Positions 1 to 10,929 of a stretch of DNA of 64,000 nucleotides are shown piece after piece. Every line of letters starts with the position of its first letter. The first letter of the stretch is position 1. Under the pieces are notes generated by a model, which saw only the letters and a program-made list of their open reading frames with translations, did no database searches and was not told the origin of the DNA. The stretch is from Pristionchus mayeri (Eukaryota; Nematoda; Chromadorea; Rhabditida; Neodiplogasteridae). The translations under genes and the position numbers were made by a program. Location: the NCBI GenBank assembly GCA_036245805.1, contig BTRK01000005.1, positions 17,584,984 to 17,648,983 of the forward strand. The letters are read 5' to 3'.

Positions 1-372
1 TTCTAGAACGATTTTCGTTTGTCATTATCCGTGAGTGGTTCAAAATTATGCACATATGTAGTATTTTACGCAAATCACACAAAATCGGCATAATTTATCC
101 TTTTCAAGAAGAGCTGATGCGTGAAAATGATTTGTAATCCTTATCTCAGTACAACTTTGTCTGACTAATGTGCCTCCTCAACTGCCTTGACAGGACTGAA
201 GTAAAGCGCGTAAGAAAGAGTACGAAGGCCCTCACTGATGATGAATAACGAAATTGAGATTAAATTAATTCGAAGAATTTCTGAGGTTAAAATGCATAAG
301 AGATTGGACGCGACAAAACTTATGTTACAACCTGATATTTGGTTTGAAATTGCACCAAGTATTCTTTCTGAC
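1..372. other. Stretch without recognisable gene
   Basis: No coding pattern, RNA gene or repeat boundary could be recognised before the retrotransposon homology begins at about 373. Confidence 0.4.
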
Positions 373-1063
373 AGCAGAGTGGGTCTCGAAGTGAATGCAA
401 ACAAGACCAATCTGCTCACCTCCTGCACCTCTACCCGCAAACCAATCATCATCAATAATATGCGGTTCGAATTCGTCGAAAGTGCCACCTATCTAGGAGG
501 TAGAATCACTCTTCCCCTGGATCGTTCCGACGAAATAGAACATCTGATTTGATTGGGGTGGCTGGCCTGGAGTAAGCTATCGCATCTGCTCTCCTCCCGC
601 CTTCTCCCCATGAAGATCAGGAGGAGAGTCTTCGAGAGCTGCATCACGGCCGCCGTTCTCTACGGAAGCGAAGTGTGGGCGCTACGGGCAAGTGAGAAAG
701 AGCGACTGGCAGTGACTCAACGGAAGATGGAACGGAAGATGGTGGGAGTAACACTGAGAGACCGCTGGAGGAATGAGCGCGTGCGTGGTATGACGAAGCT
801 GCGGGATTGGATTGAGGAAGGAATGAAGCGGAAAGCGCGCTGGGCCCTCAAGCTTAGACGAATGGAAGTGGAGCAGTGGAGCCGCGCGACTACTGTCTGG
901 ACGCCCTACAACAGAAGTCGTCCCCCCGGAAAGCCCCGCGCAAGATGGAGAGACAACCTAAGCCGAGCTATTGGCACCCACTGGTGGAGTGCAACCTTTG
1001 AAGAATTCCGACCTATACTCTTCTGAGCGTTTATCGCCTGATAAGAATAAATTGATTGATTGA
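373..1063 (+). mobile_element. RTE-like non-LTR retrotransposon, 5'-truncated 3' end
   Basis: The reading frame from about 379 to 1026 encodes the C-terminal tail of a non-LTR reverse transcriptase: a YLGG motif, then SKLSHLLSSRLLP, LYGSEVWALR, and a basic tail with RPPGKPRARWRD. A TGA at 550-552 interrupts the frame, so this copy is dead. The element ends in an ATTG-type short tandem tail (about 1047-1063), the usual RTE 3' terminus. A second, longer copy of the same family lies at 10930-12746 on the other strand. The endonuclease and the catalytic YADD region are missing here, as expected of 5' truncation. Family assignment rests on the tail architecture and nematode RTE-type C-terminal motifs. 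Confidence 0.85.
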
Positions 1064-1108
1064 TTCTTTCTGATACATATTTCAAAATCAATTTCTTTAA
1101 AATCTTGG

Positions 1109-2007
1109 TTGAAGGCGTGTGCTGGTTCTAAACCTCCTCATAGCGGTCCCTCTCTCGGTTCGTGGGAGAGGGCTGAGGACTATGCGAAGAGTATCATCGA
1201 GGTGGGCCATCCTTTAGAATTAATTTTCAAAGGGAACTTGAAGGATCTGAACAACTTCGTAGTTGGATGGATCGACTGGAACATCGCCTTGGACACTGAG
1301 GTTGTAGCATTGCAGTCAGAGTCATTTCAATGTTATTACAACAGCTATTTATTAGCAACTTAATTTTAATATGGCTTCAAGACCCGCAAATGTTGAATGA
1401 TCTAAGTTTATCATTTCTGCCCTTATATTTAGTTACCCAGCATTTCAATGGCAGTGTCTCAATCTCTGCAGGGAGGTCTCCCATCATTATCAACGCTACA
1501 GCCGATGAATTCTTGAAGCAGCCGATGCACTACGCTCTCACACACTTCAGGTGCGATACCCGGAGGACCACTTTTATCATATTTTCTTACTTTCAAAACA
1601 TGTAAACAGGTGACTAGATCGGTATATTTCAGTGATCATTGTTCTGTTTTTGCAGTCGTTTTCTACGCCCCGGATCGAGACGAGTCCAATCAACGACTGT
1701 TGGCATCGATCGGAAGAAAGTGATGCTCACCGCATTCATCTTCGAGGGTAAGTTAGCGATACTCCGGCGTGCGCTCCCAAGTTGAAATCAAGTACAGTGT
1801 TTTCCAAAAGGGTCTCAAACTTGATTCCAACTTGGACGCGCACACCGAAATGTGGTGAGTAAAGATGAAATATTCCTTTCAGGACAGCGCATCGTAACTA
1901 TCCTCAACACAATCCAAACAGAGCAAGAGATAGCAATCGAAGAGGAAGAGGCTGGCACTTCAATCAGCCTCAAAGTGCCTCCGAAATCTATCACAACCGT
2001 GATCTGA
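1109..2007 (+). CDS. Rad9-like (9-1-1 clamp) protein, 3' part of gene
   Basis: Four exons can be joined with consistent phases: about 1109-1331 (5' limit uncertain), 1433-1550, 1656-1747 and 1883-2007, ending at TGA 2005-2007. The product contains FVVGWIDWN, LDTEVVALQSE, then SAGRSPIIINATADEF and a short strand ending YALTHF. This order resembles the second half of the PCNA-like domain of Rad9, where a GRP-hydrophobic strand is followed by an acidic stretch and a FVLATL-like strand. The last exon is acidic (EIAIEEEEAG) and ends PKSITTVI. If correct, it is a subunit of the checkpoint clamp that loads at DNA damage in the nucleus. Upstream exons are not visible; they may be displaced by the retrotransposon that ends at 1063. 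The neighbouring gene is convergent, 177 bp away. Identity is an inference from a short match; coding status is firmer. Confidence 0.45.
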
Positions 2008-3077
2008 ATGGAACAAGCCTCATCGGCCTCGGAAAGCCTCCACTCACTAGATTTTATCACTGCAATCCTTCTACTTTTGCTTGTAATATTTTACATTACC
2101 GCATAATGATATTGGATATACATACATAACTACATGAAGTGGATACAAGTATACACCCAATCAAATGTACAGAAGAGTGTGTTTCATTGAGGGCCTTGAA
2201 GATACTGATTCCTCATCTTGATGTATTTTGCTGGACGACCCTGTAAAGTCGCATGCATAAGAAGAGCGGAATAAGAATGACTCACCTCGAAGAAGTCCTC
2301 CTTCATGTGGGACTCAGCTGAGAAGACGAAATTCCGACTGCTGTTCGTCTTGTCGACTGGAATCCACTCGGTCGCAAGCTCACTCTTGTTGTCATCACGA
2401 CCATTAGGGTTTCTTGAAAATATTGATCACTTAAAAAAGGGTTCCCACGAGTCTCGCGGACAACAAACTGGCACCATGGGGTTATAGAGGGCGCTTTTCC
2501 GATCAGAAATCACTTGGTTTCATGTTAAATAAATGTCTATAAGTTGCAAAATTAATTTCTAAAGTTCATTGAAAATGCAGGCAAATTGAAAATACTGTAG
2601 CTATTCAAGCCATTGATTGAGAAAAATGCCGCTGGATTAGGAAAAGACGGAATTTCGAGATGCATGCTGCATTACACCACGTTGCTTAGCATCGCTTTTC
2701 TTCGTTATTATTGAGTTTAATGGATTTTTAATGTGAAAATATGGATTGTGCGATCGAGTTTAATGTAATTTACATAAAGATATAGTCGAATTAGGCAAAT
2801 AGTGCGTTGCGCAGAATTTAGGGAAAGCCACCGTACAGTACTCAGCATGCAGTACAATCGTTGTGAGAGTCCATGATTCTGTTTCATGGTAACCCTTTTT
2901 TAAGGATATATTTTTTCGTGATGAACAAACCCGAATTTGGCAAAGTTTGTAAATGCAGTAGTGAATTCATCCATTACAATCGCATCATCTCCAGTTAGTG
3001 AATACATCTTGAAGAGGTAAATCAGCTCGCATGTGTGAGTTGCATCTGGAACTCGGAGTATTTTTGAATACAGAAAT

Positions 3078-3731
3078 GGGCTCTGTACGGATATCGAGGT
3101 CCCAATCGATTAACGAGGTCCGAATGGGTTAACGAGGTCCCAATGGGCCCCATGGATTAACGAGGTCCCATTCGGAATATCGAGGTCCCAATCGATTTTG
3201 TCCGTTTATATTGTTTTGATCCATGTAAATGCACATACTCGGCGTTAGGAAATTTTGGGTTCGTTGGTGCTGCAGCGTTAGGGAATTTTGGGTTCGTTGG
3301 TTCTCTCATCTCGCGATTTGTCACCATTTTCGAGAGGTAATAATCCAACGCTTTGGGCATAATCAACCTCCGCTCGGAGCCTGGGGCAATACCGACGAGC
3401 ATCAACGATCACAATGAGAAGCCGGAAGATGAGGTAGACACACATTACTTCACTGAACGTTGATTCCACAACTGATCTACTCCACTAAATGAGTAGTTGG
3501 AGAAGTAAAGAACGAAGGGATGCATGTGCATGGGGACATAATGAATTCTGAATATGATCTCAAATCTAGTAGTATTGCATAAGAATGATAACATTCGCCA
3601 TATCTATAATCTTACAAAAATTTGATTGGGACCTCGCTAATCCGATTCGGACCTCGTTAAAAGTTTGAATCCATTCGGACCTCGTTAACCGGGTAGATTT
3701 CAATTGGGACCTCGATATCCGTACAGAGCCC
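3078..3731. mobile_element. Non-autonomous TIR transposon with subterminal repeats, 6 bp TSD
   Basis: The ends are perfect inverted repeats of about 29 bp beginning GGGCTCTGTACGGATATCG. Both sides are flanked by AGAAAT (3072-3077 and 3732-3737), a 6 bp target duplication. Inside each end the motif TAACGAGGTCC(C/G)AATGGG recurs in variants: five GAGGTCC units on the left (about 3098-3190) and four to five inverted units on the right (about 3628-3715). Clustered subterminal copies of one motif are typical transposase-binding arrays. No transposase is encoded. It lies in an intron of the carboxylesterase gene. Confidence 0.85.
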
Positions 3732-4900
3732 AGAAATGAATTTAGATTTTTTTCGAAAATATATCGATTACCTTTAATTGGCATCATCCAAGACAGGATC
3801 AAACTGTGATAGAAGTGATCGAAAACGTAAAGGTAGACGGGATCATCTGGATAATTGTTGATATGACGCTTTCAAAATCAACGAACCATGATTAGCTATC
3901 GTTTTTCGACACAATTCAAGCGCATCCGCATTTGCGTAACAGTCCGAGTATATCTAAACTAGTTTTCGTTCTTTTATTTCAGTATAACCGACTCACATTT
4001 GCCACCGCCCTCGCTAGCTTCTCTTTGTTTTGGATGGTATCATCTGCCACATACAAGGAGTGCAGATCTCTCTGGAATGTGATCTAAATCATTAAGAAAA
4101 CTAATTAAATAATGCCTCAAAATGTTCATTGTTCGACCCGGAGATAGAAATTGCCTCAGCCAGACTCTTTTCTGTTGTTTTCTTGCCAATTACTGAACAG
4201 AATAACTCATTTTCAAATAGATATGAATAAAATCCCCACGAAAAACGAGTCCCTCCTCCTTCGTCACTCCGGTCATCAGCGGTTTCGCTATTGCCTTCTT
4301 TCTCAATTCCTCCAATGGCGCGGGAAAGAAATCACCGTCGTGTATGTGTGGCAGAACCTCTGATTTACCATTTCAAATTTACTTTTTTCCCCTGAAAATG
4401 CACCTTTGTAATCGATCTCCTTTCTCCTGATGGAATTCACATCGAGTTTATCAGCCTTCAGTGATCGAATTTTATCAAGAAGCTGAGAAAATGAATTTAA
4501 TATATCTCCTCTGGTAGCGCTCAGCTTACCTCTTTACTGTCCTTGAACTCCTTAATTCCGAGGCGGGCAACTTGCTCGCGACACTGCTGGGGCATGTTTG
4601 TGCGATTTAACCATTGTTGTGAAGCTCGGCTAAAATGCAGACTTCTCCGTGACGAATTTTATGTCCGCAGTACCCGCCATAACGATCATCTTGTGGAAGA
4701 GACCTGCTCACATTTTATGTTTTGGCTATATCCAATAAGTTCAAGCTAGATTATCTCGATAGAATATCGTCAAAAGTAATGATATCGACTTCTGAAAGCA
4801 GTACTGTTCTCACCAGTTGAATGGGGACTAAGGTGCAGCATCTCTGTGCTGACTGCGCCCGCGCTCTGCCCGAGCAGCGTGATATTATTCTGCAGAGGTA

Positions 4901-4976
4901 CTACGCCGGATGAGAACTATGACGTCATGCATTAAATGCAGCATGACGTCATAGTTCTCATCCTACCTAGCGCCTA
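4901..4976. repeat. Hairpin repeat related to the CACTA-like MITE
   Basis: An imperfect palindrome built on GGATGAGAACTATGACGTCAT and its complement, with a short AT-rich loop. It shares this arm with the element at 40416-40501 but has degenerate ends (CTACGCC...CCTAGCG). It lies between carboxylesterase exons. Confidence 0.7.
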
Positions 4977-5011
4977 TGTAGAGGACAGAAGAAGTAACAA
5001 TTTTAAAACTA

Positions 5012-5122
<111 letters not shown>

Positions 5123-5989
5123 TTATTGTTGAAGCTTTATACTGGAGTTGATAAAGCCATCGGGAGATTCACGTACCGGTGGTGAAAAATCCGAGATAGC
5201 CAAGTCGATATGCTACGGTTACAAAGATGACGTCACGCGATACCTCCAATAAGAATAGAAAATATATTTGGGGTGAATAAAAATTGAAAACTCACAATAT
5301 TCTCGCAAATGTTGATATCTCCATAAGTGTTGGTGTCTCCTTCCTCGAAGCCGCCTCCATGAAGGAACATCATGACGGGAAACCCTAAAATATCGTTACA
5401 TTTGCATAGTGAATAAAATTGATCACAGACCTTCTTTGGGAGGATTCTAGCACGGAGCGAACACATTGAGATAAAGACTGTCTTTTGAAGGGATTCCACT
5501 ATGGAAAAAAGTTATTTTTTCTTTAGTAGCACATCTACTGACCAAGTAGCGGTCAACGAATGTCGAAGCTTGCATTGCTCGACTTGCAAAAGCTTTCGTT
5601 TCCTTGATGCCATTCCACTTATCCGGTGGTTGAGGTTTCTCAAATATTGATTGTGAGTGGTTTCATCGTTTGCCAAACCTCGAAACGCTGTGTCCCGACA
5701 GGAGGCTTCGCGTATGGAACTCACTGAAATTTTCTGTTGCTGAAATTTAATTATTGACTGTAATATGTTGAACTACTCGTTTGGCAGGCTTCCAAACTTC
5801 GATAGTGGGATCGAGGGAGAACTCTCCTAAGTCAAATGAGTCAATATTATAGTAGATCTCACTTGGAATGCATCTACTTGCTTGTCCCCCTTGTAGATTA
5901 GTCGTCTTCCTCGGATCGGTCCATAAGCAGTTTGAATAACGCGCGAGATGGGAAAGGAGGAGGAGTTTCCCATACGAGGAACTGTAAAT

Positions 5990-6550
5990 AATGATGATTA
6001 CAAGCGAAAAAATGGATATAGAGCGCGCTCTATTAATTTAACCATTAAATTATTGAATAGGCGTTCATTGATTTCACTACACGATAGATAGATGCATATT
6101 AAAGCCACGAATTATACATAAATAATGAAGAAACGAAGTAGCGTGCTCCATTGAGAGAGCACAAGAGGAGCGGAGAGATAACGTAGAAGAAGGAGAGAGA
6201 AAAATGAAAGAGAGAAAATTTGAGAGTTTAGTACTGAGTCACTGCTCGCAATCAGAGAACAGCAGTATGAAAGAGTAGGCAGAGATGAAGAATAGTGAGC
6301 AAGGAAACACTCACTGAGCACGGGATGAAGAAAGAGATGAAGAGAGAGTGAGAGAGAGAGGAAGAAAACACTCGCACAACAAACACAAACACTCGGCACA
6401 CGTGAACCCCTAGCCGTCTCCATTTTGCAATGCGTTGAGCAGATAAGGAGTAAGAGAGCAGCTTATTCATACACAAATACGCATTCAATAATGCCAAATA
6501 GTAGCGCTATGCTAATTCTGAAGGGTCAAGATCGTGAAAATTCAATGAAT
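5990..6550. other. Intergenic, purine-rich low-complexity tract
   Basis: About 6125-6420 is dominated by GA/GAG runs on the plus strand. Open frames across it are compositional (serine/leucine or glutamate/arginine-rich) and are not supported as genes. Confidence 0.6.
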
Positions 6551-6639
6551 TCTGATGAAGCCATCACAAAGTAATCGAGAATATGGTGATACTTTTCGAC
6601 CCCTCGGAATCACAATCTCCATCGCTTTCCTTCATCATT

Positions 6640-6880
6640 TCGTTCGTATTTTACGGAATCTTTACAATCCATCTTTCCCTCGATCCAGACATTTTTTGAG
6701 TATCCGTTCAGATTGTGGGGAGAAAAGGGCGCCCATACGTTTCATCTTCAAAGAGAGAGGACAAATTGCCTCGCCTCTGGTGTTGCAATTTGCGTTACTT
6801 CTTCTCTCAAACGATTCGAATCAGGATGTATTCACGGTTTTTCTTTGTGAATTCAAGGCAAGAAACATTTCCTTAGCATG
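6640..6880 (+). promoter_or_regulatory. Conserved upstream block of class A gene (copy at A1)
   Basis: A roughly 240 bp block repeated before each class A gene: a Ser/Phe-rich AT stretch, a TTTTTTGAG run, GGGGAGAAAAGGGC, CCATACGTT, then GAGAGAGGACAAATTGCCTC and TCAAGGAAAGAAACGTTTCC-like sequence, ending about 80 bp before the start codon. It is better conserved between paralogues than most introns. Shared duplication explains its presence; retained sequence suggests promoter or 5' leader function. Confidence 0.6.
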
Positions 6881-6958
6881 ATAAATCGATTTCGAACTTT
6901 TTCCATTCCCAATTTCTTCCCTTCAGAAGATCCTTCGTCGTCTCGTCTGAATCCTGCC

Positions 6959-8180
6959 ATGCCGCCGCTGTTTATTGTGCGTTTCCGAATTTCTTACTCT
7001 TGATTTCTCAGTATTTCAGAGTTCCTCGCATATTGCTAAATTAAACGAGAATGCTCATAATGAAGCAGTCACCCCGACGGAAGTTGCAGTGCTCTTTACT
7101 GCAAGAGATATCACAGACTCACATCCTCCAACAGATGGGAAAGAGGGAAGGAGAAAGAGGATTCCTTTCAACCCCAATGCTCCCGAGTATCACACGTGCT
7201 TCGGGGAAGTGCATGTTACAGTGAGTTGATTGATCATTTTAAGAATTTTAAGAAATGTCAAGGATAATGCAACGCCAATTCGTTTGATGATATCCAATTC
7301 TAGTGGCATTTCCCAACAGAATAGGATTAGAATAAATACGACCGACCGTTTAATTGATCATCTCTGATAATTCAGAGATTGACGCGAGCCCTCATCGCGA
7401 TCCATCTTGTCGTGCATCTCTCGTTTATCTTCATTCTCACTCTCTTCAGTTCTCTCCTCTTACTGCCGAATCTCATTGTAGCATTTGGACTTCTGATTAC
7501 CTGCCTCGGCGTATATGCCATCTTCTGCGAGGGATCAACAATTTCCTTCCCTTTCTACTTTCTTAACGTGAGCAACATCGAAACACTAGTATATTCCTAC
7601 ATTTGTGATTTTTAGTTACTCCATATCCTCCTTTCTATAGCTTACCCGGTAAGAAATGTTTTATTTTTTGCTATCTAGTTGCGTTTCTTCACATTTTAAT
7701 CTCCAACAATATCCGACCGGTGAAAAAGCGTGTGAAACGACGTTCAAACATTTTCAGATTATTCTATTTTACATGCCTGAATATGCGGATGAAAAAGGTG
7801 ATAATCTTTGCGTGCATACTCAATTAGAAATAATTACTTGAACTACTTCATAGTATGTTTTATTAGCCCGATTTTCGCTCTCGATTTTACAATCCTCAGG
7901 GACATTGTTCTGTGGAAATGTGATAGCATACTCCATCGCCAATGGTGTCCTTTGTTCTGTCGTCATGGTTAGTTTCATTACATTATTCCAGTACGCAGTT
8001 GTTCAGGTCTACATGCTACTTCTGGATGATTTCATTGATTCCCGATCTCGTGCTCACCGTGCCCATCTGCTCTGTGGAGTTCCAATCAGAGATCCCTCGT
8101 ATGAAGCTGCAATTGATGCCGTCTATGATGAGTGGGAAAGGGAAATTCAAGAAAATTTGAGGAGATTGGGCTTTTACTGA
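6959..8180 (+). CDS. Class A four-helix membrane protein A1 (241 aa)
   Basis: Seven exons: 6959-6976, 7020-7220, 7376-7567, 7616-7648, 7758-7797, 7900-7967, 8007-8180. Phases agree and the frame is open to TGA 8178-8180. Exons 1-2 give a hydrophilic N-terminal region ending NPNAPEYHTCFGEVHVT. Exon 3 encodes two adjacent hydrophobic helices, exons 4-5 a third short hydrophobic segment ending MPEYADEKG, and exon 6 a fourth. Exon 7 is a soluble tail with RAHLLCGVPIRDPSYEAAIDAVYDEW. Topology is inferred as four membrane spans. The paralogues have CFCGAH where A1 has CFGEVH, so A1 lost one cysteine. The final intron is only 39 bases. A CAG acceptor about 35 bases before the ATG could receive a spliced leader. 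A1 is the cleanest intact member outside the palindrome. Function unknown. Confidence 0.82.
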
Positions 8181-8639
8181 TGACTAATATGTCAAATTTA
8201 CCTATGTGTTCAATTTACAAGTGCATTCAATAAATATCATAGTACACTCAACATCATTACTATGGTTCTTGGTTCTCGCATGGAAAATGATATTGCACAG
8301 GAAAGGAAGAAGATGTAGGTACAGTAGCCCATTGCTCTACTTTCGATCATCATCTGGTCTTCGCCCTTCCCTATTTGGTCTCACTATTTATTTGTCATTC
8401 TTGTTATTCAAAATTTGATCATTGTCAGGGGGAAGGGAGTTGAAAAGGGAAGAGAATATTTACAAATACCTTCCAAAATACACAAATTTTGAATAATTGA
8501 AATGTAAAATGGTAAAAAAATCATTTCAAAGATAGAGTGATCGATAAAAGAAGAAATAACTAAAATTCACAACAAAATCAAGTTCAAAAGACGATTTCAA
8601 GTTCCACTGATCATCTCTTTCGATTCCCCATCTCCCTTG

Positions 8640-8900
8640 GTTTCCTATAAGTCATCATTTCGTTCGTAATTCTCGGCGTCTTTCACATTCATCTTCCCTC
8701 AATCGTATGCAGACATTTTTTGAGGGTTCATTCAGATTGAGAGGAGAAAAGGGCTGCCATACGTTGCATCCTCACAGAGATAGGACAAATTGCCTCGTCT
8801 CTCATGGTCCAATCTCCTTCTCTCAAATAATTTGAATCAGGATGCACTAATGGTTTTCCTTTGTGAATTCAAGGATAGAAACGTTTCCTTCGCGTGATAG
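8640..8900 (+). promoter_or_regulatory. Conserved upstream block (copy at A2)
   Basis: Same block as before A1, with GAGGAGAAAAGGGCTGCCAT, ACGTTGCATCCTCACAGAGA and GGACAAATTGCCTCGTCTCT segments in the same order. Confidence 0.55.
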
Positions 8901-8970
8901 ATCGATTTCCCAGCGATTCCATTCCTAATTTCTTCTCTTCAGAAGATCCTTCGACGTCTTGCCTCTGGCC

Positions 8971-10878
8971 ATGCCGCCACTACTCATTGTAAATTTCCAA
9001 ATGTCCGACCCCGTTATCTCATTATTTCAGACTGCTGCTAAATTGCCCGAAAAAAGATGGTTATGAAAAAGACAATCCGACGGAAGTTGTGGTGCTTTCG
9101 ACAGAGACTACCGCAGACTCCCAACCTCCAACAGATGCGAAAGAGGGAAGAAGAAATAGGATTCCTTTCAACCCGAATGATCCCGAGTATCACACATGCT
9201 TCTGCGGAGCGCATATAACTGTGAGTTGGTTGATCATTTTATGAATTATATTTCAAGTCAAGTATCAATCAAAACAAAATAGTTTAATGAGATCCTATTT
9301 CACGTGGTGTTTTATTTGATGAAGCGATCATTTCTTTCTATAGCATACGAAGAAAACATAGAAACATGGTAGTAGTGGTAAACATGGTATTTTTGCTAAA
9401 AAAAATAAAAATCGCAAAAATAATCCCTACAATCCACTCAACCTCCCATTTCAGAGTCTTCTGCGAGTCCTCATCGTGATCCATCTCATCATTCATCTCA
9501 CTCATCTCTTCATTCTCACTCTCTTCGGTTCCCTCCTCGTACTTCCAAATCTCATTGTAGTCTTTGGTCTCCTCATTTCGTGCCTCGGAGTATACGGGAT
9601 CTTCTGGGAGCGAATAACATTTTTTTTCGAATATTTTTTCTTGGTGAGCAACAGCGAAACATTTGTTTATTCATATTTATATTTTAAGATTTTTCACATC
9701 TGCAGTTATTTGTTTTATCCGGTAAGGAATCTTTTCTTTTTCCTATATCAGTAAGCAATTCTTCTTATTTTACATGATCTCCCACTATGCCCGACCGGTG
9801 AGAGAGTGAGTGAAACGTACATGAGTATAACATGAGTATGCTAGCCAAATTATCTACATTGATAATAGAAATTTAGATTTTTCAGGCACTATTTTGCGTG
9901 CCTGAATATGGGGATGGAAAAGGTGATAATATAATGAGAATGTATGCGAAATTGTATTATTTATGCACCTAATCTTTTTAAAATTTAAAAAAATACGTCT
10001 AATTATAAGTTATAAATTTGATATATCTTGATGTAACTTGATAACATGCGATTTTAATAATTCTACTTGGAAAATAGTGATATGGCCAAACGCATAACAT
10101 ATTCATAAACCTCATGACACATGCATTACCAGGGCTCATTAATATATAGTCAGGCACAAATGCCTGTCTGAAAATTTTTACATATTTCAAAATCAAACTT
10201 GGACGAGAATTATCTAATACATGTTTTATCGTATCATTTTCGTTTCGATGGACCTGGGAGTGTATATCAGCCTGAAAAAACATAATATGTGAGGTGATTG
10301 ACTTACTGTTTCAGTTCGGGGTTGGTGGAATATTTACCCGGCAAAATTCGCCTTTCAAAATAGAGATCCTCAAATTTTCATGACGAAAACTACCCTATTT
10401 GGTAAAATTAGTGCTCGCATCCGACTTAAATGGTAGGCCTACTGGGCTTATCTGAACAAGCAACCCTTCCTCTATTATCATTTCACAAGAAATACTTCAG
10501 AAGTCGCTAGTTGTTTTTTTAGGATATGATATATTTGGATCATATTTGTATCACATTTTCACTCAAAATACAATTCGTGAAATTTTCTGGTTTTCTATAG
10601 GGTCTTCACTAGGGGTTACTACATGGCTATGGTGCGCATGTATGTACCTAACATATATTATGAGGTCAGACAACATAAATTCCAGAGAAGCGAAATCGGT
10701 GTAGCTACGCACGTGACAAGACTTTCGCAACAACCTAATAGTTGTTCAGGCCTACTTGCTATATCTGAATTTTTTCATTCACGCCCGCTCACTTGAGCAT
10801 CGAGCCCATCTGCTCTGCGGAGTTCCAATCGGAGATCCTTCATATGAAGCTGCAATTGATGCCGTTTATGATAAGTAG
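8971..10878 (+). pseudogene. Class A membrane protein A2, decayed
   Basis: Exons homologous to A4 are at 8971-8988, 9031-9220, 9455-9643, 9689-9721, 9896-9932 and a last exon ending at TAG 10876-10878. Exon 2 carries one extra A in a run of six (CCCGAAAAAAGATGG versus five in A4), which shifts the frame. Exon 6, encoding TLFFG...LAYSI in the others, is absent: about 700 bp of unrelated sequence lies between exon 5 and the last exon. The last exon stops early, at DAVYDK. Immediately after it a reverse-oriented RTE copy begins. Lesions are multiple and independent, so this is a relic and not a single read error. Confidence 0.8.
9940..10735. other. Unassigned sequence replacing exon 6 of A2
   Basis: AT-rich sequence without homology to the sister genes at the place where exon 6 should be. 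No terminal repeats or coding pattern were recognised. It may be an insertion with deletion of the exon. Confidence 0.45.
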
Positions 10879-10929
10879 GAAAGAGAAGAAAAGCAAATTC
10901 TAGAAAATTTACGGGGATTGGGCTTGTAC

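Noticed and set aside
6112..6497. Serine/leucine-rich open frames on the minus strand
   Set aside because: Produced by the GA-rich tract; no splice context, no family similarity.
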